Assembly (NCBI GenBank): GCA_964342855.1
Contig: CAYFIB010000002.1
Span: 62,001-126,000 of the forward strand
DNA: 64,000 nt
Origin: JBCBJX01 sp964342855
GTDB taxonomy: Bacteria > Pseudomonadota > Alphaproteobacteria > Caulobacterales > Parvularculaceae
Reading direction: 5' to 3'
In this document: one piece after another, positions 34,204 through 40,605 of the stretch
Position numbering within the stretch: the stretch's first letter is position 1
Layout: each line of letters begins with the position of its first letter
The notes under the pieces: model-generated
Database searches by the model: none
Seen by the model: the letters and a program-made list of their open reading frames with translations, nothing else
Told to the model about the DNA's origin: nothing
Program-made: the position numbers and the translations under genes

Positions 34204-36411
34204 ATGGACATGCAGATCACGAGAACAGCGGGCGCAGTGGCGCGACTGCGGAGCGCCCTGGGCGCGACGCAATCGGATGTCGCGAAGAAGGCGGGGGTCG
34301 ATCAGAGTCGGCTGTCGCGGATGGAGAAGAGCGAGGTGGTCGCGCCCGATGAGATCAGGCGCGTTCTCGAAGCCCTGGCGGCGCTCGGCTCCGAAGAGGC
34401 GGGCGGCTTCCTGCGGTTTATGGAGCGCGAATGGCGGTTTATCGAGCCGCCGTCCTTCTGGAACCCACAACTGGCCTCGCTTGAGATTGCGGAGAAGACC
34501 CTTGAAAAGATCGAGGTGTTCCTCGGCGACGAAGATCAGTCCTGGCCGCTGCGTCGCCAGCTGGAGCGTCGGAAAGGCGACCTGCTGCGGGCGTCTAGCT
34601 TCCTGACCGTGCTGAAGCACAACATCGCCTTCATCGGCGATATCGGGGTCGGTAAATCGACGGCCATCAGCTTCATCTTCGATCTGCTGGTCCCAGCGAA
34701 GGGCGAAGATCGCAACATCAACCGACCGGTTCTAGAAACCGGGGCGGGCGGCACGACAATCTGCGAGGTTCACATCAAGAGCGGTCCGGAGTTCGGCCTG
34801 TCGGTGACGCCGATGGACAATGCCGACCTGACCGATCTGGTGGCTGATTTCTGTGCCGCGAGATGGGCCATGGCACACCGGAAGGAGGGGGATCAGGCGG
34901 AGACCCCGCAGGTGAGCCGCGAGGTCGAGCGGGCGATCCGGAACATGTCGGGGCTAGTGCGCAAGCCGACCACGGTCGACGGCAAGCGGCAATACACCGA
35001 TCTGATCCACCAGGTGATTGCGGACTGTCAGGGTGAGGACGAGTTCCGGGCGCGGGTGCTGGGGGCGATGAAGCTCGACGAGCGGACCACGACGGAAATT
35101 TGGTACGAAAGCGGCACCCGCAAGCACCCTTCGGAGTGGATGCGCGAAACGTTCAAGGCGGTGAACAACGGCCGGATGGGCGACGTTCCGATGCCCCGGA
35201 GCATAGGGTTGATCGTGCCGGATTTCGGCAAGAGCTTTGGCGAGTTCGAGATCACCGTCGTCGACACCAAGGGCGTCGAGGACGTGGCGGTCCGAGAGGA
35301 TTTGGATCACCGGCTGAAGGACCCGCGCACGGCCGTGGTGCTCTGCTGCCGGTTCGAGAGCGCGCCTGACACCACGTCTCAGGCGCTGCTTCAGCACATG
35401 AAGCAGACCTTCTCGGAGCGGTTCGACACCGGCAAGATCGCGATCCTCTCCCTACCGCGCTCCGGCGAGGCCCTGGAAGTTAACTCGGATACGGGCGAGC
35501 GCGTCCTGAACGAAGAAGAGGGTTACGCGCTCAAGGGCGATGAGGTGACCAACAAGCTCAACAGCCAGGACTTGAGTGACGTGCCGGTGTTCTTCTTCAA
35601 CGTGGAGAGCGACACGGCGGCTCAGGTGCGCGCCGATCTGTTCGGCCAGCTCTCGCGGATGCGCGAGACGGTGTCCCAGCGGTTGTTCGATCTGTGCGAT
35701 GCGGCGACCGAGATCATCGAAAACCACGAGAAGCACGCGGTCACGGCGGCGATCGAGGAGGTCGCCCGGCGGCTCAACACGTTTCTTCGAGGGAACGGCA
35801 AGCTCGGGGCGCGGGAGCGGCACGCCTACGAGGAGGTTCTGAGCACGGTGCGCGGCGTGCGCTACGCCTCGACCCTGTGGGCCGCGACCCGGCGGAACGG
35901 CGAGTATTACGGCCTCAACATCGTTCACCAGATCGGTGTTGGCGCGGCGCGGGACGCGCGACTGCGGTCGCGGGACTGGTTCGCCAAGATCGAGGGGCAT
36001 GTGAACGAGTTGAAGGCCGACGAAGACCTGGTGCTGGCCAAGCACTCGGTAGACCAGATCGGCGCGGTGGCGGAGGCCTCGCGGCGCAGCTTCCTCGACG
36101 GCGCGCAACGGATCGCCATGGAGATTTACCGCGAGCCGCTGACCCAAGACCCGGTCTGGAACGACTGCGCCTCGGAGTGGGGCAGGGGGCCGGGCTTCAA
36201 GAACCGGATCGAAGAGCACCTTCGCACCTGGTTCGACGACACTCGCCCGGACCTGAAGGAAACCCTCGACAAGCGCCTTCTAGCCCTGTGGGAGCGCGCT
36301 GTGGTGGCCCCGCTGATGCACCTCACTGAGGAACACGAGCCTGAGCCGGAGGCCGGTGCAGAGCCGGACGATTGCAACGTGGTCAGCTTTCCCTCGACCG
36401 CATCCGCATGA
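34204..36411 (+). CDS. XRE-type HTH fused to a large dynamin-like GTPase, 735 aa
   Basis: The first 65 residues are an XRE/Cro helix-turn-helix (ARLRSALGATQSDVAKKAGV then QSRLSRMEKSE). A P-loop GDIGVGKST sits near residue 145 and a G3-type DTKG near 354, separated by about 200 residues, more than in ordinary small GTPases. TVVDTKGVEDVAVREDL and VVLCCRFESAPDTTSQALLQ follow as in dynamin-like proteins; the remaining 350 residues are helical and may form a stalk. The start at 34204 has GGAGG nine bases before it. A DNA-binding domain joined to a membrane-remodelling-type GTPase is unusual. Island location suggests a defence or mobile-element regulatory role, which is inference. It stands alone, with its own operator-like palindrome. 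Confidence 0.7.
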   Translation: MDMQITRTAGAVARLRSALGATQSDVAKKAGVDQSRLSRMEKSEVVAPDEIRRVLEALAALGSEEAGGFLRFMEREWRFIEPPSFWNPQLASLEIAEKTLEKIEVFLGDEDQSWPLRRQLERRKGDLLRASSFLTVLKHNIAFIGDIGVGKSTAISFIFDLLVPAKGEDRNINRPVLETGAGGTTICEVHIKSGPEFGLSVTPMDNADLTDLVADFCAARWAMAHRKEGDQAETPQVSREVERAIRNMSGLVRKPTTVDGKRQYTDLIHQVIADCQGEDEFRARVLGAMKLDERTTTEIWYESGTRKHPSEWMRETFKAVNNGRMGDVPMPRSIGLIVPDFGKSFGEFEITVVDTKGVEDVAVREDLDHRLKDPRTAVVLCCRFESAPDTTSQALLQHMKQTFSERFDTGKIAILSLPRSGEALEVNSDTGERVLNEEEGYALKGDEVTNKLNSQDLSDVPVFFFNVESDTAAQVRADLFGQLSRMRETVSQRLFDLCDAATEIIENHEKHAVTAAIEEVARRLNTFLRGNGKLGARERHAYEEVLSTVRGVRYASTLWAATRRNGEYYGLNIVHQIGVGAARDARLRSRDWFAKIEGHVNELKADEDLVLAKHSVDQIGAVAEASRRSFLDGAQRIAMEIYREPLTQDPVWNDCASEWGRGPGFKNRIEEHLRTWFDDTRPDLKETLDKRLLALWERAVVAPLMHLTEEHEPEPEAGAEPDDCNVVSFPSTASA

Positions 36412-36873
36412 GCGCGGAGGATATGGTGAAACCGCTGTCGTGGGAAAGGTTGCAAGGCCGAACCCGCTTCTGGCGGCTTCGTCGCATCCTAGCCTGTGCC
36501 TTCTTTGACCGAGGTCTACAAGGTGGTCCAGCTCCAGCGTTAGAGTCCGACCTCGGTTACGGGCGCCAGGCTGGCCCGCCCCCTAGCTTAGGCCAGCCGG
36601 GCCGCGGGCGGCAATGTCGCCTTTGAAGCTGGCGGGAGATACCCTAGAGGCGAGTGCGGACGTTCGGTATTGTAGAATCGCCGCCGGCCCCTGGAACGAT
36701 CCTCCTGGCTGGTCTGGCCTCCACTGTGTGGAAGCCCCGGTCAGACCAGCCTTCCACCGGGAGCGTCCCTATGCTTACATAAAGGGTGGCTGCGCCATCG
36801 GGGTCTCGTCAGGAGGCAGACCACAACGGAAGTAATGGGTATGGAACATAACGTGATATTGCCGAACAACCCA
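36412..36873. other. Gap of about 460 bp without a recognisable gene
   Basis: Short frames on both strands here show no family features or ribosome sites. Base composition falls toward the AT-rich membrane genes on the right. The stretch may hold terminators of the convergent transcripts and old debris. Confidence 0.4.
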
Positions 36874-37743
36874 CTACCATCCGAGCTCTCGCAGGGTCGC
36901 AACGAGTAGTCCCTGCATAATGTCTGCCCGTTTGTCGGAAAGGTGCTTTGCGATCCGATACTTTGCGACACCATAGTCCGCCATAATATGCCAATTCGTT
37001 TGCGCAGCATGCTTGGTAAAGAGGTGCCAAACAATGCCCCTCTCCCCGGTCACTCCGACCCGTTTCAGCACCGGATTGGCTCGATATATATTCTGCACAC
37101 TGTTTAAGCTCAGCCGATGACCATTAGCGACGATAACTCCGTCGCTAACGCTGATTTTTTTCGGGAACAGCCGCATCAGAAAATTGGTCACGAAATAAAT
37201 CAATAAAATTGGAATAAAAAAGATCTGGAGAAAAGGTATTAAACTCCCCACAATTAGATAGAGCCAGGCAACGACGCCTGGGATACCTTGACGGTAGGTA
37301 ATCTCAACGCCGCTCGCTGTGAAACTGTAAGCGAACCCGTAGTTCACTGCCTCAGTGCGGGCGAAGGCTTGTGAAATACCACCCAGATCGGCAGCGTCAC
37401 CAACTTCGGCAGCTTTTTCGATGGAGCGGAAGGTCAAGTGATCTCGCTGCAAGGATCTATGAGTTCCTCGTTGGAAGCCAGCGCCGAACGGATGTGTGAA
37501 GCCGTGTGCGAAGGTTTGAAACACTTCTCCAACGCCATTGGAATGTTGCTCTAGCGCTGTTACCTCACACGTGTCGGAGCGTTGCTTAATCTGTACTTCA
37601 GAAAAAAGATCCGACATCTTCGACGTAAACTGCGTAACAGTTTCTTCAGCATCGCGCAGTCGGCGCTCGTCATGTCCGGCGAGGTGCCGGGCTAGGTCGC
37701 CAACTTCGTCAAGCGTGCTGGTTGACTTAGGAAGTTTGGTCAT
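36874..37743 (-). CDS. Membrane protein with two central helices, 289 aa, unknown
   Basis: The N-terminal half (about 1-150) is hydrophilic and predicted helical (LDEVGDLARHLAGHDERRL, then QFTSKMSDLFSEVQIKQ). Two adjacent membrane helices lie at about 158-178 and 180-200 (WLYLIVGSLIPFLQIFFIPI onwards). The C-terminal 85 residues (ISVSDGVIVANGHRLSLNSV onward) look like a small PH-type beta domain. The gene starts within the stop of the upstream membrane gene (ATGA-type overlap at 37740-37743), so the two are translated together and likely cooperate. The DNA is more AT-rich than the rest of the island. No family is recognised. Confidence 0.6.
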   Translation of the reverse strand: MTKLPKSTSTLDEVGDLARHLAGHDERRLRDAEETVTQFTSKMSDLFSEVQIKQRSDTCEVTALEQHSNGVGEVFQTFAHGFTHPFGAGFQRGTHRSLQRDHLTFRSIEKAAEVGDAADLGGISQAFARTEAVNYGFAYSFTASGVEITYRQGIPGVVAWLYLIVGSLIPFLQIFFIPILLIYFVTNFLMRLFPKKISVSDGVIVANGHRLSLNSVQNIYRANPVLKRVGVTGERGIVWHLFTKHAAQTNWHIMADYGVAKYRIAKHLSDKRADIMQGLLVATLRELGW

Positions 37744-39116
37744 ATGACTGCTCTCACCGCGGCTGAGATGGTGTCACGAACAGTATCTGCCGTGTAAAGA
37801 TTGACAACGTAGATCGAAAAGCTAGTGATAGCGGTCGAAAAGGTCCCATAACGCAAGCCAAGTAAGCTAACGCGACCGTCTTCTGATAGCTTCCCTGGCT
37901 TCACTCTTTCGCGCTTGGCGAGTTCGTCGGGCAATTCTTGTGGCAGTACGAGCGCGAACCAGGTCAAGTCAAAGCTATCTTCTATGTGTCGTGCAACAAA
38001 GTCCCAATTAGGCAGAATATCACCGTACCTAACAATCAGATCTACCCACTGTTCTCGCTGCACTTCTAGTCCTTCAGCAAAAGCCATTTCGATAGCAAAC
38101 TGCGGGACGTCGAAGTAGATAAAGATATCCTGCATCAATTCTAGAAACTCTGGCGAATCGGCGCGCAACCCAGATCTTTGTATGATCAACGCGTAAAGAT
38201 AAAATACGTAAAAGATTGAGGCCGAATCGAATATGTCCCGGCTATGTATGCTCATCTCCCGCAGCGCCTCGTGGATTTCCCTCTGCTGCGCGTTTTCCGA
38301 CGTAAAGGAGATAGCCGCCTTTATGCGCTGAACCGCGCGCTGTCGAGCATTTGTTAGCGAGTCTACCTCAGATTTCGAACGGACGCCACCAATCGTCAGG
38401 AACAAAATTGAAGCAAAGAGGAACGTCAGCATCGGAATCAACAGGATCGCCACTGGATCAACGTAGGCGCTTTCTGCTTCTCTCTCCATGAGGATGAAAA
38501 GTGGCATGGCGGCGATGACTGATCCGTACACCGCTTGGAAAAAACCCGGCAGAAGCACGGAGAGACGCAAGCGCTGATCGACGTAGCGTGTCATAAGTGC
38601 TACTGTCTGAAAGAGTTGCATCACTACTGTCGAAGCTAGCATCGGCAGTGATATGACGAAGAAGGCGATAGCGGATAGTTCGTCCGGCGCGCGCAGTCCG
38701 ACCCAAAGGGCGAAGAACCACGAAGTCGCGAAAATGATGAAGGTCACGAGACCCACACCGATTGCCGTCAGGCCGCCTGTTCGTGTCGCGGCATAGTATT
38801 TGCCGATGACCTGTGTTCGTGTAACCTCTTCTCGAGACGCGAGGCCCGTCACAATGGCACCGAGAGGCTGAAGGATCGTTGATGCTATGGTTAAGGCAAT
38901 GGCGACCGCTCCAACTTCCCAAAGGAACTCGCCGGTGATGACGAAGAACTGAAGCAGGATTAGTGAAAGCACCAGTAACGCAAGAGCGTTGCCTACGGCA
39001 ACAGCCGCCACACGACTCTTAGCGGAGGTGACCGCGTTAAACAGACCGCTGCTGACGAAGAAAAGTGAGCCGCCAAGTAACAGGAAGCCCAACACTTTCA
39101 ATAAAGCGAAAAACAT
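37740..39116 (-). CDS. Polytopic membrane protein, about 458 aa, unknown
   Basis: Begins MFFALLKVLGFLLLGGSLFF and has at least eight hydrophobic helices in the first 260 residues, including RTGGLTAIGVGLVTFIIFAT and LIPMLTFLFASILFLTIGG. The C-terminal 190 residues are soluble and helical (EIHEALREMSIHSRDIFDSA). The arrangement recalls lipid or polysaccharide flippases in topology only; no motif supports that. The start is uncertain: a G-rich stretch immediately precedes 39116 and the frame is open to about 39257, where it runs into DGR sequence of foreign composition. That suggests the upstream end was joined to the DGR remnant by a recombination event. It is coupled to the following gene at 37743. 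Confidence 0.55.
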   Translation of the reverse strand: MFFALLKVLGFLLLGGSLFFVSSGLFNAVTSAKSRVAAVAVGNALALLVLSLILLQFFVITGEFLWEVGAVAIALTIASTILQPLGAIVTGLASREEVTRTQVIGKYYAATRTGGLTAIGVGLVTFIIFATSWFFALWVGLRAPDELSAIAFFVISLPMLASTVVMQLFQTVALMTRYVDQRLRLSVLLPGFFQAVYGSVIAAMPLFILMEREAESAYVDPVAILLIPMLTFLFASILFLTIGGVRSKSEVDSLTNARQRAVQRIKAAISFTSENAQQREIHEALREMSIHSRDIFDSASIFYVFYLYALIIQRSGLRADSPEFLELMQDIFIYFDVPQFAIEMAFAEGLEVQREQWVDLIVRYGDILPNWDFVARHIEDSFDLTWFALVLPQELPDELAKRERVKPGKLSEDGRVSLLGLRYGTFSTAITSFSIYVVNLYTADTVRDTISAAVRAVI

Positions 39117-39212
39117 CCCCCGCCCCAGTTCCGCATCTCCCAGTATCGTGGTAACCGAAGTACCGGTAGATAGCAAGAGAGACGGCGCTCGGCCTCGTGG
39201 CCTGACCAATCG

Positions 39213-39417
39213 AGCTGACCTACGACCCGCACCGCCAGCGCCCCTCGAGGCCGCCAATCTCGGCGTCGAGAAGCTGCGCCGTCTCTTCCGGCTCGCCTTT
39301 AATCTGAAATGCCTCGATGAGCGCCGCTATGAATACGCCGCGGAGCGCCTCGACGAGATCGGCCGGCTCATCGGCGGCTGGCGGAAAGCGAGCCGCGCCC
39401 ATGCCGAAACGCCATGA
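39213..39417 (+). pseudogene. avd: avd-like accessory protein of a DGR, 5'-truncated and frameshifted
   Basis: The last 58 codons (frame of 39244-39417) give LEAANLGVEKLRRLFRLAF, then RRYEYAAERLDEIGRLIGGW. The ANLGVEKLR...Y...LDEIGR.IGGW pattern is the C-terminal half of Avd, the four-helix-bundle protein that binds the DGR reverse transcriptase. Just before it, a different frame reads ELTYDPHRQRP, the block that normally precedes LEAANLG, so one base is missing in the C-run at 39241-39244. A TGA lies further upstream and the first helices are absent. The stop overlaps the RT start by 17 bases, the normal coupling. Confidence 0.65.
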
Positions 39418-40498
39418 GGATCTCTTCGCCGGCATCGCCTCCTTCAGCGCCCTGCGCCGCGCCGCTCGCAAAGCCATCGCCGGGAAACGCGGCAAGGAAG
39501 GACCAGCGGCGTTCTACGCCGGCCTGGAATACGAGCTTCTGAGGCTGAAGCGAGAGCTCGTCGCCGGGCGCTTCCGCCCCGGACGTTATGTGTAGATCGA
39601 GATCTTCGATCCGAAGCACCGGATCGTCTCCGCCGCGCCGTTTCGGGACCGCGTCGTCCATCACGCGCTTATGTCTGTCATCGGACCGATCTTTGAGCGC
39701 GGCTTCATCGACCAGTCCTTCGCCAACCGCGAGGGACGCGGCTCTCACCGGGCGATCGAGGTCTATGAGCGTTATCGCAACCGCCACGCTTTCGTTCTGC
39801 GAGCGGATGTCTACCGGTACTTTCCAGCCATCGACCACGCTGTCCTGAAGCGCGACATCCGGCGGCGCATCGCGTGTCCGCCGACGCTGGCGCTGATCGA
39901 CGCGATCATTGACGCCTCCAACCGCCAGGAGCCGGTGGAGGACTATTATCCGGGGGATGATCTTTTCTCGCCCTATGAGCGCCGACGCGGGCTTCCCATC
40001 GGCAATCTCACAAGCCAATGGTTCGCGAACATCTACCTCGATCCGCTGGATCATTTTTGCACGGAACGCCTCGCCGCGCCCTATCTGCGCTATGTGGACG
40101 ACTTCGCGCTGTTTGCGGACGACCGGGAGATCCTTGAAGGCTGGCGGCGCGAGATCGAGGGGTTCCTTGCGCGCCGCCGCCTCCGCCTGCATCCGCGAAA
40201 GACGTTCATACAGGAAACCGCCGAACCGGCGACGTTTCTCGGGTTTGAGCTCCTGGCGGGGAACCATCGGCGCCTTCCGGAGGCAAGCGTGGAGCGCGCC
40301 CGCCGGCGCATCCGGTCGATCCGCGATCAGCTGAAGGCGGGAACGCTCTCGCTGAAGGACGCCCGCGCCCGGATCCAGGCGCTGCGGGCCCATGCAGACT
40401 TCGCCCAGACCGCCAAGCTGCAGGCCGCTCTCCTTCGGGGCTTGCCCGACGAGGTGAAGCGCCGCCCGAAAAAGCGGCGCGCGAAGAGGCGAACGTAA
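39401..40498 (+). pseudogene. DGR-type reverse transcriptase with an in-frame amber codon
   Basis: The frame from ATG 39401 to TAA 40498 codes for a DGR reverse transcriptase except for a single TAG at 39593-39595 (codon 65), after AGRFRPGRYV and before IEIFDPKHRIVSAAPFRDRV. Both sides are in the same frame and both match the family. Motifs: HHALMSVIGPIFERGFI, VLRADVYRYFPAIDH (first catalytic Asp), GLPIGNLTSQWFANIYLDPL with the DGR-specific SQ in place of the QG...SP pattern of other RTs, and the active-site YVDDF. A basic C-terminus (RRPKKRRAKRRT) follows. Loss by the amber, suppression, or a base-call error are all possible. It is expected to copy a template RNA with adenine mutation. Confidence 0.8.
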
Positions 40499-40506
40499 AA
40501 AATCAG

Positions 40507-40554
40507 CTGGGGGCTACGCCCCCAGACCCCCGCCCTGCGCCGGAAGCGCAGGGC
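40507..40554. terminator. Two hairpins between RT and target gene
   Basis: CTGGGGGC (40507-40514) pairs with GCCCCCAG (40518-40525), and GCCCTGCGC (40532-40540) pairs with GCGCAGGGC (40546-40554). They sit between two convergent coding regions and could terminate both. Confidence 0.6.
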
Positions 40555-40582
40555 CGTAAAGGGGTGAAGGCCCAAGGGGTGA

Positions 40583-40605
40583 GCTTTAGCCCGAAGGGCT
40601 AAAGC
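40583..40605. other. Hairpin at the end of the DGR variable region
   Basis: GCTTTAGCCC and GGGCTAAAGC form a perfect 10-bp stem around a three-base turn and overlap the target stop codon. On the target mRNA strand the tip reads C-TTCG-G. In studied DGRs a hairpin or cruciform just past the variable region promotes target recognition; position and shape fit that role, though a terminator function is also possible. Confidence 0.55.

Noticed and set aside
39368..40393. 341-codon minus-strand frame over the reverse transcriptase
   Set aside because: It is antisense to conserved RT motifs and has no motif of its own.
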